In this document: positions 8,332-17,703 of the stretch, one piece after another
Layout of the letters: each line of letters opens with the position of its first letter
Position numbering within the stretch: the first letter of the stretch is position 1
NCBI GenBank assembly: GCA_902784615.1
Contig: CACZVN010000014.1
Location: 1-58,297 of the forward strand
DNA length: 58,297 bases
Direction: 5' to 3'
Source: an uncultured Prevotellaceae bacterium
Lineage (GTDB): Bacteria > Bacteroidota > Bacteroidia > Bacteroidales > Bacteroidaceae
Position numbers and translations under genes: made by a program
The notes under the pieces: model-generated
What the model was told of the DNA's origin: nothing
The model's input: only the letters and a program-made list of their open reading frames with translations
Database searches by the model: none

Positions 8332-9234
8332 ATGGCAGAAAAGACAGTAGAAAAAAGCGTTATCGAAGAAGCGCTGAACAAGTACAACCTCAACATCTCT
8401 GACGAAGACGTGAAGGCTGCCGTGAAGAAGATCATCACGGAGAAAGTACACGAGAACGATACCCCTGAGGTGAAGAAATTCCTGATGGGCAGTGTGGAAC
8501 TGACAACGCTAAAGACCACAGATTCAGACGAAAGTGTGATGGCGTTCACAGAGCGTGTGAACCAGTTCGACGAACAATACCCTAACCTACCCCATGTGGC
8601 CACGATCTGCGTCTATCCCCGCTTTGCGAAGGTGGTATCAGAGACGCTGGAGGTGGAAGGTGTCGAAATTGCCTGTGTATCAGGAAGTTTCCCGTCGTCG
8701 CAGGCGCTTATCGAAGTGAAGACGGTGGAGACGGCCTTGGCCGTAAAAGACGGCGCTACAGAGATCGATATGGTATTGTCTGTAGGGGCTTTTCTCTCAG
8801 GCGATTACGAGACGGTCTGCGACGAGATCCAGCAGATGAAAGAGGCTTGTGGAGAGAAGAAGATGAAGGTGATTCTTGAAACGGGTTGTCTGAAGACGGC
8901 CAGCAACATCAAGACGGCCTCGCTATTGGCTATGTATTCAGGAGCCGACTACATCAAGACATCAACTGGCAAGCTGGAGCCCGCCGCCACCCCAGAGGCC
9001 GCTTACGTGATGTGTCAGGCCATCAAGGAATACTACGATGAAACGGGCATTCAGATCGGTTTCAAGCCCGCTGGAGGCCTGAATTCCGTGATGGACGCCC
9101 TGATCTATTACACCATCGTGAAAGAAGTCCTGGGCGAGAAATGGCTCACGAACCAGTGGTTCCGCATGGGTACTTCGCGACTGGCGAACATGCTGCTGAG
9201 CGAAGTCATCGGAGAAGAAGTGAAGTTCTTTTAG
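8332..9234 (+). CDS. deoC: Deoxyribose-phosphate aldolase
   Basis: Cleaves 2-deoxy-D-ribose 5-phosphate to glyceraldehyde 3-phosphate and acetaldehyde in deoxynucleoside catabolism. The class I aldolase core is clear: ATEIDMVLSVGAFLSG (about 140-155), KVILETGCLKT, GADYIKTSTGK containing the Schiff-base lysine (about 204-214), and GFKPAGGLN with the second conserved lysine (about 243-251). At 300 residues it is longer than the usual 220-260; the extra length is an N-terminal helical segment (about 1-50) rich in Lys and Glu. It ends at a strong hairpin shared with the convergent prenyl synthase gene. Confidence 0.95.
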   Translation: MAEKTVEKSVIEEALNKYNLNISDEDVKAAVKKIITEKVHENDTPEVKKFLMGSVELTTLKTTDSDESVMAFTERVNQFDEQYPNLPHVATICVYPRFAKVVSETLEVEGVEIACVSGSFPSSQALIEVKTVETALAVKDGATEIDMVLSVGAFLSGDYETVCDEIQQMKEACGEKKMKVILETGCLKTASNIKTASLLAMYSGADYIKTSTGKLEPAATPEAAYVMCQAIKEYYDETGIQIGFKPAGGLNSVMDALIYYTIVKEVLGEKWLTNQWFRMGTSRLANMLLSEVIGEEVKFF

Positions 9235-9240
9235 ATAAGT

Positions 9241-9266
9241 AAGGGGTGAACGATCGTTCACCCCTT
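9241..9266. terminator. Bidirectional terminator deoC / prenyl synthase
   Basis: A 26-bp perfect palindrome (13-bp arms, AAGGGGTGAACGA and its complement) between the two convergent stop codons, followed by a T-rich CTTTTATAATTT on the + side. It can serve both genes. Confidence 0.85.
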
Positions 9267-9269
9267 CTT

Positions 9270-10247
9270 TTATAATTTGCGTTGGATCGCATATTCCAGA
9301 TAGGCGGAATAGGCATCTTTCAGAGCCGGATCCTTGACGTTTTCATCGATATACTGGCGCACCTGAACGGCAATCTCGTCCATCTTCTGCTGGGCATATT
9401 CAATACCACCATACTCCTTCGTAAACTCCACGAGGACGGCGATTTCATCGGCATTGATCGTACCCGCCTTCACCTTCAGGGCCAGCGGCATCATCGACTC
9501 GTAGGGCGAATGGTTCAGTGCATAGATCACTGGCAGTGTCAACTTGCCCTCTGCCATATCGGCACCAGTCGGCTTACCCACTTCTGCAGAATCGAAATAA
9601 TCGAAGATATCATCGCGGATCTGGAAGATCATACCCAGATTACGGCCAAAGTTTCTCGCCTTTTCAACATCCTCCTCAGAAGCTCCTGCTGACAACGCAC
9701 CAATACCTGCGCATGCCTGGAAAAGAGAGGCAGTCTTCTTCTCAATGACCTGATAATAAACCTCTTCCGAGATCTCCCTACTGGAAATGTTCTGCAACTG
9801 GAGAATCTCACCTGCAGCCAATGTCCTACCCAGTTCTGAGAGCTCACGCAGGATCTCCCGGCTACCAGCCACAGAGACGTTCAACAGACAGGTAGAAAGG
9901 ATATAGTCACCCACTAGGACTGCCACCTTATTAGTATAGGCCGCATTGACGGAGGGACGACCACGACGCTCATCACTCTCATCAACCACGTCATCATGGG
10001 TCAGACTGGCCGTATGCAGCAATTCAAGGGCAACGGCAGAACGCAGGGTGATATCAGAGACAACACCGTAGTTCTTCGCGGAAAGAAGCGTGATCATCGG
10101 ACGCATCTGCTTACCTGAGCGCTCACGGATATAGGTGAGGGCCTGCGACAACAGACCGTCAGGATGAGAGAGGGCTTCATGGAAAAGACGGGTGAAGTCC
10201 TCAAATTCCGTTGTAATCGGCGATTTTATACGCTGCAGATAGTCCAT
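9270..10247 (-). CDS. Long-chain polyprenyl diphosphate synthase
   Basis: Trans-prenyltransferase that extends farnesyl or geranylgeranyl diphosphate with isopentenyl units, most likely to build the menaquinone side chain. The 325-residue protein has the first Asp-rich motif DDVVDESDERRG (about 85-96) and the second DDIFDYFD (about 216-223), with the adjacent GKPTGADMAEGK. The residues before the first motif (LLHTASLTH) are small, consistent with a long-chain product, but chain length is inference. A divergent promoter pair separates it from polA. Confidence 0.92.
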   Translation of the reverse strand: MDYLQRIKSPITTEFEDFTRLFHEALSHPDGLLSQALTYIRERSGKQMRPMITLLSAKNYGVVSDITLRSAVALELLHTASLTHDDVVDESDERRGRPSVNAAYTNKVAVLVGDYILSTCLLNVSVAGSREILRELSELGRTLAAGEILQLQNISSREISEEVYYQVIEKKTASLFQACAGIGALSAGASEEDVEKARNFGRNLGMIFQIRDDIFDYFDSAEVGKPTGADMAEGKLTLPVIYALNHSPYESMMPLALKVKAGTINADEIAVLVEFTKEYGGIEYAQQKMDEIAVQVRQYIDENVKDPALKDAYSAYLEYAIQRKL

Positions 10248-10264
10248 TCGATAAGAATTTGGGA

Positions 10265-10272
10265 CAAAAGTA
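10265..10272 (-). promoter_or_regulatory. -7 element of the prenyl synthase gene
   Basis: TACTTTTG on the minus strand, 17 nt before the start codon at 10247. No clear -33 TTTG was found. Confidence 0.55.
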
Positions 10273-10280
10273 TAAAAAAA

Positions 10281-10312
10281 TTGGGTAATTAGAAAGTTTT
10301 TTCGTAATTTTG
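10281..10312 (+). promoter_or_regulatory. Promoter of polA
   Basis: TTG at 10281-10283 and TAATTTTG at 10305-10312, 21 nt apart, with the polA ATG 20 nt downstream. Confidence 0.6.
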
Positions 10313-10332
10313 AGCAGAAAATTAAGAAAGTT

Positions 10333-13098
10333 ATGCAGAAATTGTTCCTTTTAGACGCTTACGCGCTCATTTACAGGTCGTATTACGCCTTTATCAAGAA
10401 CCCGAGAATCAACTCGAAAGGACTGAACACATCGGCCATCATCGGCTTCTGTAATACCCTGAATGAGGTGCTGCAGAAAGAGCAGCCCACGCATATCGGT
10501 GTGGCCTTCGATCCCCACGGTCCGACGTTCCGTAGTGAGGCCTTCCCAGAGTATAAGGCGCAGCGCGAAGAGACGCCCGAGGACATCCGCAAGGCTGTGC
10601 CCATCATCAAGGACATCCTGAAAGCCTATAACATCCCCATCCTACAGGTGGATGGCTATGAGGCCGACGACGTGATCGGCACCCTCGCCAAAAAGGCAGA
10701 TTCCATCGGCGTGCAGACCTATATGCTCACCCCAGATAAGGACTACGGCCAGTTGGTGACGGAGAATGTGAAGATCTTCCGACCGCGTCATGGAGGCGGC
10801 TACGAGGTGATGGGTCCTAAGGAGGTGACGGAGAAATATGGCATCACTACCCCACTCCAGGTCATCGACCTCCTGGCACTGATGGGTGACTCGGCAGACA
10901 ATTTCCCCGGGTGTCCTGGTGTCGGTGAGAAGACAGCCACGAAACTCATCAGCGACTTCGGAGATGTCAAATCACTGATCGAACGTTCGAGTGAGATCAA
11001 GGGTAAGTTGCGCGAGAAAGTGGAGGAACATGTGAAGGATATCGAGATGTCATACTTCCTCGCCACCATCAAAACGGATGTTCCTGTCGAACTCAACATG
11101 GATGCTCTGAAACTTGTCGAGCCGAATGAGGAGGAATTAGGCAAATTGTTCACGGAATTGGAGTTCAAGAGTCTCGCAGACCGAATTCTTAAAAAGAATC
11201 AAAAACCGCAAAAAACCGTCAACGCACAACTCGATTTGTTTGGCGAATTTCCTGCCGACGGGTCGGACTTAAGCGAAAATTCAAGTTTTGAAAGCCTGAA
11301 AACAACGGTACACGATTACAAACTCGTTGAGAATGAGGAAGATTTAAAGAAACTTCGTGATTATTTCTTGACAAACGAAATTTTAAGTCTAGACACGGAA
11401 ACCACCTCCACCTCTCCCATCGACGCAGAATTGGTAGGTTTGAGCTTTGCCGTGAAGGAATTCGAGGCTTTCTACGTGCCTGTTCCTGCCAATCGTGAAG
11501 AAGCGTTGCGAATTGTTAATATCTTTAAAGAGGTGTATGAGAGCCCGAAAATCTTGAAAGTCGGACAGAATCTGAAGTACGACCTCGAGGTGTTGCGAAA
11601 CTATGGCATCGAACTGAAGGGTCAGATGTGGGATACGATGATTGCCCACTATCTCATCCAACCCGAACTGCGACATAACATGGACTACATGGCAGAGATC
11701 TATCTCAACTACCAGACCATCCATATCGATGAACTTATCGGACCCAAGGGTAAGAACCAACGTTCGATGCGCGACCTCCTACCCTCTCAGGTCTATGAAT
11801 ATGCTGCTGAGGATGCCGACATCACTCTCCGTCTGAAGAATAAGTTAGAGCCCGAACTGAAGAAGTTCGAGTGCGAGGATCTGTTCTATGACATCGAGAT
11901 GCCGTTGATGCCCGTTTTGGCAGAAATGGAGATGAACGGTGTGAGACTCGACACGGAATCCCTGAAAGAAACGTCAACAATTTTAACCAATCGTGTCTTA
12001 GAGATTGAGCAGCGTATCTACGAACTGGCTGGTGGGCAGTTTAATATCGCCTCACCCAAGCAGGTGGGTGAGATCCTCTTCGACAAACTGAAGATCGTGG
12101 AGAAGGCAAAGAAGACGAAGACGGGTCAATATGTCACCTCTGAAGAGGTGCTCCAGCAGTTGAAGAACAAACATGAGATCGTGGCGGATATATTGGAACA
12201 CAGAGGTTTAAAAAAACTCCTTGGCACCTATGTCGATGCCCTACCCTCGCTCATCAACAAGCGTACAGGCCATATCCACACCTCGTTTAACCAGACCATC
12301 ACGGCCACAGGTCGCTTGTCGAGCAGTGATCCCAACCTGCAGAATATCCCCATCCGAGGCGAAGACGGCAAGGAGATCCGCAAGGCCTTTGTACCAGAGC
12401 CTGGATGTCTGTTCTTTTCAGCAGACTATAGTCAGATTGAACTACGTGTGATGGCTCACTTGTCGCAGGATGAGAATATGATCCGTGTGTTCCGTGATGG
12501 CAAGGACCTCCATGCGGCCACGGCTGCCAATATCTATAAGAAACCCATCGAAGAGGTGACGCGCGACGAGCGCACAAAATCAAAGCGCGCCAACTTCGGT
12601 ATTATCTACGGCATCACCGTCTTTGGCTTGGCAGAGCGTCTGGATATCCCCCGCGACGAGGCTAAGATGCTGATAGACGGCTACTTCGCCACCTTCCCAC
12701 AGGTACACGACTATATGGAAAAATCTAAACAAGTGGCCCGTGAGAAAGGTTACGTCACTACCCTCTTCGGCCGTCGTCGTTACCTGCCAGATATCAACTC
12801 CCATAACGCCACGGTAAGAGGTTTCGCAGAGCGCAATGCCATCAACGCCCCCATTCAGGGTACGGCGGCTGATATCATCAAGGTGGCGATGATCCGCATC
12901 TTCCAGCGTTTCAAGGCCGAGGGCGTCAAGAGTAAGATGATCCTACAAGTACACGACGAGCTCAATTTCTCCGTCGTTCCGGAAGAAAAAGAGCTCGTCG
13001 AGAAGATTGTCATTGAGGAGATGCAGCACGCCATCACACTGGCCGTTCCCCTCGTGGCTGACTCAGGCTTCGGTGCCAACTGGCTCGAAGCCCATTAG
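10333..13098 (+). CDS. polA: DNA polymerase I
   Basis: Fills repair gaps and removes Okazaki primers. The 921-residue protein has all three domains: an N-terminal 5' nuclease (about 1-290; LLDAYALIYRSYYAF, VDGYEADDVIGTLA, LLALMGDSADNFPG), a 3'-5' proofreading exonuclease (about 340-515) with its acidic residues intact (LSLDTETTST, GQNLKYDLEVL, YAAEDADITLRL), and the polymerase domain (about 530-921) with motif A SADYSQIELRVMAHLS, the O-helix region KRANFGIIYGI and motif C QVHDELNF. The active proofreading site contrasts with family members such as Taq. The stop codon is only 2 bp from the stop of the convergent DUF3237 gene. Confidence 0.97.
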   Translation: MQKLFLLDAYALIYRSYYAFIKNPRINSKGLNTSAIIGFCNTLNEVLQKEQPTHIGVAFDPHGPTFRSEAFPEYKAQREETPEDIRKAVPIIKDILKAYNIPILQVDGYEADDVIGTLAKKADSIGVQTYMLTPDKDYGQLVTENVKIFRPRHGGGYEVMGPKEVTEKYGITTPLQVIDLLALMGDSADNFPGCPGVGEKTATKLISDFGDVKSLIERSSEIKGKLREKVEEHVKDIEMSYFLATIKTDVPVELNMDALKLVEPNEEELGKLFTELEFKSLADRILKKNQKPQKTVNAQLDLFGEFPADGSDLSENSSFESLKTTVHDYKLVENEEDLKKLRDYFLTNEILSLDTETTSTSPIDAELVGLSFAVKEFEAFYVPVPANREEALRIVNIFKEVYESPKILKVGQNLKYDLEVLRNYGIELKGQMWDTMIAHYLIQPELRHNMDYMAEIYLNYQTIHIDELIGPKGKNQRSMRDLLPSQVYEYAAEDADITLRLKNKLEPELKKFECEDLFYDIEMPLMPVLAEMEMNGVRLDTESLKETSTILTNRVLEIEQRIYELAGGQFNIASPKQVGEILFDKLKIVEKAKKTKTGQYVTSEEVLQQLKNKHEIVADILEHRGLKKLLGTYVDALPSLINKRTGHIHTSFNQTITATGRLSSSDPNLQNIPIRGEDGKEIRKAFVPEPGCLFFSADYSQIELRVMAHLSQDENMIRVFRDGKDLHAATAANIYKKPIEEVTRDERTKSKRANFGIIYGITVFGLAERLDIPRDEAKMLIDGYFATFPQVHDYMEKSKQVAREKGYVTTLFGRRRYLPDINSHNATVRGFAERNAINAPIQGTAADIIKVAMIRIFQRFKAEGVKSKMILQVHDELNFSVVPEEKELVEKIVIEEMQHAITLAVPLVADSGFGANWLEAH

Positions 13099-13100
13099 GC

Positions 13101-13628
13101 CTACTTCACGCGCCAGACGTTCAGCACAATGCCCTGGAAGCCCTGAGAAAAACTTGGGGCACAGAGGAAGAGACTGTTGTTCAGCCACGCGTATTTGCTG
13201 TCTGCAGGGGCCTCAAACTGAGGAGCTGCACGGAAGTAGAAAGTGGGGTTACCATTAGCATCCTTATCGCTGCAGATAATACCACGGTTACGCACATGGA
13301 TATTCACACCGTCGTCCGTCTTGATGCAGTAGATGGCCTCCAGTTCCGTACGGTTAATGGCTGTATTGGCAATCTGGTAATCAGCACCGCCATTGATGAT
13401 CGTTCCCTTGATGTTAGGACCCTCAAACGTACCACCAGTAATAGGGATAATCGTACGACGACCATGCTGTGTCTCACCACACGTATAGGCATCGCCCAAC
13501 GTCACTTTCAGTTGCAGGGCAAACTCCATGGGCAGACTCTCTGGAATCTGTTCTGGGTCTAAAATCTGTGCATTGACACCCATTGCAGAGGCCATCAGCA
13601 CCACCATTGTTACAAAAAACTTCTTCAT
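13101..13628 (-). CDS. Secreted DUF3237 protein
   Basis: 175 residues with a cleavable signal peptide (MKKFFVTMVVLMASAMGVNA, then Q). The rest matches DUF3237: LGDAYTCGETQHGRRTIIPI, TGGTFEGPNIKGTIINGGADYQ, and a middle segment ending ...YCIKTDDGVNIHVRNRGI. These small beta-barrels have no established activity. Its ATG overlaps the xylanase stop (ATGA), so the two are translationally coupled and transcribed together, suggesting a role in xylan or aromatic side-group processing in the periplasm; that link is inference. Confidence 0.85.
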   Translation of the reverse strand: MKKFFVTMVVLMASAMGVNAQILDPEQIPESLPMEFALQLKVTLGDAYTCGETQHGRRTIIPITGGTFEGPNIKGTIINGGADYQIANTAINRTELEAIYCIKTDDGVNIHVRNRGIICSDKDANGNPTFYFRAAPQFEAPADSKYAWLNNSLFLCAPSFSQGFQGIVLNVWRVK

Positions 13629-15526
13629 TTGTTGATGATCTTTTTACCGTTCTTAATCATGATTCCCTTGTAGTTCTTATCGACCTTCATACCATAGAGG
13701 TTGTAGGTATTCTGGTCCTCAGAAGCATCGTCTTTCACCGACTGAATACCTGTTCCCGTAAACTTCAGTTCGATCTTGTCGAGGTTGACGTATGGCTTAT
13801 TGATCGTGACGCGGAGGATCTGCTTGCCTGCCTCCAGAGGAGTCTTGAACTCGCCTGTCAATACCTTATAATTACTCCATTGGTTGTTATCTGTCTGTGG
13901 CACATTCACCTTACAGAGTTCGACGTAGTTGTCATCCTTGACAACGCCAATGGAGAAGGCAGAAGCGTCAGGAGAACCACAAGAGACCGTAGCCTCGTAT
14001 GAATAGGTGCCAGATTCCTTCACATTGATAGTATATTCGAGCCACTCACCCGTAGCCGTATAGCCGATGACACAGCCGCCATTACCCTTCACGAAATCCA
14101 CACCGCCAGCATCAGAACGGTAATCCTTGATATCACCCTCGTTCACAGTGTCAGAATCGTGGAACGACAAGCCCTCTGCACCACCGTCAAAGTCTTCGGC
14201 CTCGATGATGCCAGGAACCTCCTTCTCACCATTATAGGGCGTACGCGGAGGATACACCGTAAAGCCTGAGAGGCGTTCATACTGGGTACCGTCTGTAGCC
14301 GTCACAATGGCCTTGATGTTGTATCTTTTTGCGTCAGTGGGCATATATTCTGCCTCATAAGGAGCATTCGTCAGTGTACCGATCAACTCATCGTTCACAT
14401 AGAGTTCGATGTGGTCGATGGTCTTGGTCTTCAGACTGGCGTTCACAGTGATAGGCACCACCTCACCCTGCTCAACACCGATGGCGGCAGGTTTCACATA
14501 GACAGAGGCCTCTTTCACCATGCCAGGGAACGGACTCTTGGCGTTCTTGGCTTCATCCGACTGCATATACTCGCGCAGCCATTCCAGAGCAGGACGCTCT
14601 ACACCGTTTTTAATGATACCAGAATAGCCTTTACCGTTATCTGTCCATGTCTTGCCATAGATCCATCCCCAGAGGGTGACACCAGCGCAATAGTCGGCTT
14701 CCCAAAGGAGGGGAATCTGTGCCTTATAGTCGCGCAGTTGGTCGTTATCGTTTTGCGAGGCGATATCGTATTCTGTGACATACATAGGCATCTGCAACGC
14801 ATCCTGGATCTTTTTCATCGAGGCCTTGAGGGTGTTGGCACTGCAACCTCCCAGATCGTGCGCCTGACAGCCATAGGCATCAATCGGAGCACCTGCGTCA
14901 CGAATCGTCTTGACGAGTTCGATAAACTGATCAGTATTCCACTGGAAGGTGTTGTAGTCGTTATAAATCAGGATAGCATCCGGCCAGCGCTCATGAGCCA
15001 TCTCGAAGGCCTTGATGATCCAGTCATAGCCCGTCTTACCATCGCCACCCAGGGCAGCCTTATAGGGGGCAGGGGCATGACCGCTCACGGCCTCGTTCAC
15101 CACATCGATCATTGGAAGATTGGGATAGTGCTTCTTCGCTTCGTCCATCCACTGCTCGATTGCTTCGTATTGCTTCTCCGTCGAGAGATTGTTTATCCAG
15201 TCAGGATACTGCGATCCCCATACGAGGGTGTGAAACTTAAAGGGGAATCCGTGCTCCTTGGCGTAATCGGCAGCCACGTCGGCAGCGCGCCAGTCGTATT
15301 TCCCACGTGTACCTTCCACACATTGCCACTTCGTTGCATTCTCATGAGTCACTTGATTCCAGTACTCAGAAAAGATAAAGCCATCAGTATCCATCTCACC
15401 TGGCCATCCTGTGGTGATATTACCCAGGAACTTATCTGGGTTAGATGATAACTGTGCACTAGCGGGGTTAAAGAAAAGGCCAACGAAGGCCACACAAAGA
15501 AATGTTTTTGATAAAAATCGGTTCAT
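13625..15526 (-). CDS. Endo-1,4-beta-xylanase, GH10 with Ig-like and CBM6 domains
   Basis: Cleaves the xylan backbone outside the cytoplasm. From the ATG at 15526 the protein has 633 residues: signal peptide 1-24 (ending ASAQ), GH10 barrel about 25-325 with acid/base Glu145 in DVVNEA and nucleophile Glu252 in VTEYD, an Ig-like domain about 340-425, a CBM6-like carbohydrate-binding domain about 437-590, and a Prevotella-type C-terminal tail (YNLYGMKV...IMIKNGKK). An upstream in-frame ATG at 15568 is rejected because the promoter lies between the two starts. It is first in a two-gene unit with the DUF3237 protein. The tail resembles surface-attachment tails but is not a full T9SS domain. Confidence 0.93.
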   Translation of the reverse strand: MNRFLSKTFLCVAFVGLFFNPASAQLSSNPDKFLGNITTGWPGEMDTDGFIFSEYWNQVTHENATKWQCVEGTRGKYDWRAADVAADYAKEHGFPFKFHTLVWGSQYPDWINNLSTEKQYEAIEQWMDEAKKHYPNLPMIDVVNEAVSGHAPAPYKAALGGDGKTGYDWIIKAFEMAHERWPDAILIYNDYNTFQWNTDQFIELVKTIRDAGAPIDAYGCQAHDLGGCSANTLKASMKKIQDALQMPMYVTEYDIASQNDNDQLRDYKAQIPLLWEADYCAGVTLWGWIYGKTWTDNGKGYSGIIKNGVERPALEWLREYMQSDEAKNAKSPFPGMVKEASVYVKPAAIGVEQGEVVPITVNASLKTKTIDHIELYVNDELIGTLTNAPYEAEYMPTDAKRYNIKAIVTATDGTQYERLSGFTVYPPRTPYNGEKEVPGIIEAEDFDGGAEGLSFHDSDTVNEGDIKDYRSDAGGVDFVKGNGGCVIGYTATGEWLEYTINVKESGTYSYEATVSCGSPDASAFSIGVVKDDNYVELCKVNVPQTDNNQWSNYKVLTGEFKTPLEAGKQILRVTINKPYVNLDKIELKFTGTGIQSVKDDASEDQNTYNLYGMKVDKNYKGIMIKNGKKIINK

Positions 15527-15555
15527 TTTTAGAATTTCTTTTTTAAATTTGGCTG

Positions 15556-15586
15556 CAAAGGTAGCCATTATTTAGATAACATGCAA
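15556..15586 (-). promoter_or_regulatory. Promoter of the xylanase operon
   Basis: Minus strand: TTG at 15586-15584, 20-nt spacer, TACCTTTG at 15563-15556. This leaves a leader of about 25 nt to the ATG at 15526 and excludes the upstream start. Confidence 0.7.
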
Positions 15587-15601
15587 CATTCTGAAAGAAA
15601 A

Positions 15602-15633
15602 TTTGTTTTTTCGCCCGATTTGCAGTACCTTTG
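15602..15633 (+). promoter_or_regulatory. Promoter of ychF-lgt
   Basis: TTTG at 15602-15605, 20-nt spacer, TACCTTTG at 15626-15633; ychF starts 30 nt downstream. Confidence 0.75.
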
Positions 15634-15663
15634 CACCCGGATTATAAACGTTTATAGAAGAAA

Positions 15664-16764
15664 ATGGCATTAAAGTGTGGTATAGTAGGACTCCCCAACG
15701 TGGGTAAGTCCACCTTGTTCAACTGTCTGTCGAGCGCCAAGGCACAGGCAGCAAACTTCCCCTTTTGTACGATTGAGCCCAACGTGGGTGTAATCACCGT
15801 TCCCGACGAGCGACTGACGAAACTTGCAGAACTGGTGCACCCTGGCCGTATCGTACCTGCCACCTGTGAGATCGTGGATATCGCTGGTCTGGTGAAGGGT
15901 GCCTCGAAGGGCGAAGGCTTAGGCAATAAGTTCCTGGGAAATATCCGTGAGACGGATGCAATCATCCATGTGCTCCGTTGTTTCGAGGACGAGAATATCA
16001 CCCATGTGGATGGTACGATTGATCCCATCCGCGACAAAGAGATTATCGACACAGAACTGCAACTGAAAGACCTCGAGACGATAGAGTCAAGGCTCGCCAA
16101 GACGGAGAAAGCCGCTGCCGCTGGCAATAAGGATGCCAAACTCGAAGTGGGAGTCTTGAGGGCATATAAGGAGGCCTTGGATCAGGGTAAGAACGCCCGT
16201 ATCGTGGAGTTCGAGAGTAAAGACGAACAGGATTGTGCCCGCAATCTTTTCCTGCTCACCTCTAAGCCTGTGCTCTATGTCTGCAACGTGGGTGAGGCTG
16301 ATGCCAAAGATGGCAACGACTTCACGAAAAGGGTAGGGGAGTTGGCCAAGGAAGAAGGAGCCGAGATGATGGTTATCGCTGCCAAGACAGAGGAGGATAT
16401 CGCAGAACTCGAATCCTACGAGGACAAGCAGATGTTCCTTGAGGAACTGGGCCTCGAGGAGAGTGGTGTGAACCGTCTGATCAAAAAGGCCTATGCCCTG
16501 CTGAATCTCGAGACCTTTATCACTGCTGGTGAGATGGAGGTAAAGGCCTGGACGTATAAGAAAGGTTGGAAGGCGCCTCAGTGCGCTGGTGTCATCCACA
16601 CCGACTTCGAGAAGGGCTTTATCCGCGCTGAGGTCATCAAGTACGACGACTATATCCAGTATGGTTCTGAGGCCGCTGTCCGCGAGGCTGGTAAATTAGC
16701 CGTTGAGGGTAAGGAATACGTGGTTCAGGATGGTGACATCATGCACTTCCGCTTTAATGTATAG
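15664..16764 (+). CDS. ychF: YchF/OLA1-type ribosome-binding ATPase
   Basis: Obg-family P-loop protein that binds ribosomes and prefers ATP to GTP. The 366-residue protein shows the Walker A motif GLPNVGKST (9-17), DIAGLVKGASKGEG (about 75-88), and an altered base-recognition motif NVGEAD (about 206-211) where most GTPases have NKxD; NxxE is the family's hallmark of ATP use. The C-terminal TGS domain (about 280-366) ends VVQDGDIMHFRFNV. lgt follows after 3 bp. Confidence 0.96.
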   Translation: MALKCGIVGLPNVGKSTLFNCLSSAKAQAANFPFCTIEPNVGVITVPDERLTKLAELVHPGRIVPATCEIVDIAGLVKGASKGEGLGNKFLGNIRETDAIIHVLRCFEDENITHVDGTIDPIRDKEIIDTELQLKDLETIESRLAKTEKAAAAGNKDAKLEVGVLRAYKEALDQGKNARIVEFESKDEQDCARNLFLLTSKPVLYVCNVGEADAKDGNDFTKRVGELAKEEGAEMMVIAAKTEEDIAELESYEDKQMFLEELGLEESGVNRLIKKAYALLNLETFITAGEMEVKAWTYKKGWKAPQCAGVIHTDFEKGFIRAEVIKYDDYIQYGSEAAVREAGKLAVEGKEYVVQDGDIMHFRFNV

Positions 16765-16767
16765 GCT

Positions 16768-17625
16768 ATGATGAACCTGCTTAATTATATCGTCTGGCAG
16801 CCGGATATAGAGGCTTTCCGCCTTGGTCCTATCGCTGTGCGCTGGTATGGTCTGATGTGGATCATCGGTATCATTGTAGCCTACTTCGTGGTGAGGCGGC
16901 TCTATAAAGAGCAGAAGATCAAGGACGAACTCTTCGATCCGCTGATTTTCTACTGTTTCTTTGGCATCCTGATCGGTGCCCGTCTGGGGCATTGTCTCTT
17001 CTACCAGCCAGATTATTTCTTGACCTCATGGCAGGGCTTTGTGGAAATGCTGTTGCCCATCCATTTTGGCAACGACGGCAGTTGGCTGGGAGAGACGTTT
17101 GGCTTCTTCCTGACAGGCTATGCAGGCCTTGCCTCGCATGGTGGCACACTGGGTTTGATGATCGCCCTCTGGCTCTATGTGAAGCATACCAAACTGAGCA
17201 TCTGGACGGTACTCGACAATATCGCCATCGCCACAGGTACCACAGCCTGTTTCATACGTCTTGGCAACCTCATGAACTCAGAGATTATCGGCAAGATCAC
17301 AGACGTGCCCTGGGCCTTTATCTTCGAACGCGTGGATATGATGCCTCGTCATCCAGGACAACTCTACGAGGCCATCGCCTATGCCATCCTCTTTGGCATC
17401 ATGTGGTATCTGCACAAGCGTATGCCCGAGAAGATTGGTACTGGCTGGTACTTCGGTTTCTGTCTGGCTTATATCTTCACTTTCCGCTTCTTCATCGAAT
17501 ACACCAAGGAAGTTCAGGAAGCCTTCGAGGCCTCCCTCCCCCTCGACATGGGCCAGATCCTCTCGATTCCCTTCATCATCCTTGGCGCCTATTGCATGAT
17601 GAAGGCGAAAAGAAAAAGTATATAA
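16768..17625 (+). CDS. lgt: Prolipoprotein diacylglyceryl transferase
   Basis: Inner-membrane enzyme that transfers diacylglyceryl from phosphatidylglycerol to the lipobox cysteine of prolipoproteins, the first step of lipoprotein maturation. The 285-residue protein has about seven transmembrane helices and the Lgt signature [14 protein letters not shown] (about 154-167); other landmarks are [10 protein letters not shown] (about 71-80) and HPGQLYEA (about 194-201). At least two lipoproteins in the window (serpin and TPR regulator) are predicted substrates. The end of the gene, including the stop codon, forms the first unit of a 22-bp repeat array. Confidence 0.95.
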   Translation: MMNLLNYIVWQPDIEAFRLGPIAVRWYGLMWIIGIIVAYFVVRRLYKEQKIKDELFDPLIFYCFFGILIGARLGHCLFYQPDYFLTSWQGFVEMLLPIHFGNDGSWLGETFGFFLTGYAGLASHGGTLGLMIALWLYVKHTKLSIWTVLDNIAIATGTTACFIRLGNLMNSEIIGKITDVPWAFIFERVDMMPRHPGQLYEAIAYAILFGIMWYLHKRMPEKIGTGWYFGFCLAYIFTFRFFIEYTKEVQEAFEASLPLDMGQILSIPFIILGAYCMMKAKRKSI

Positions 17626-17703
17626 GTTACGACCCAAAAGTATATGACTTACGAATGCAAACTATATAGGTTATGCAGCGTAAGTCATATACTTACTTTC
17701 CTG
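17616..17703. repeat. 22-bp phased repeat with 16-bp perfect inverted arms
   Basis: Units starting AA(G/C)T at 17616, 17638, 17660 and 17682, exactly 22 bp apart; the first three are variants of AAGTATATAAGTTACG. AAGTATATGACTTACG at 17638-17653 is perfectly complementary to 17679-17694, across a 25-nt loop. The array covers both convergent stop codons (lgt and mutS). It can fold as a bidirectional terminator but has no T-tract. Confidence 0.75.
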
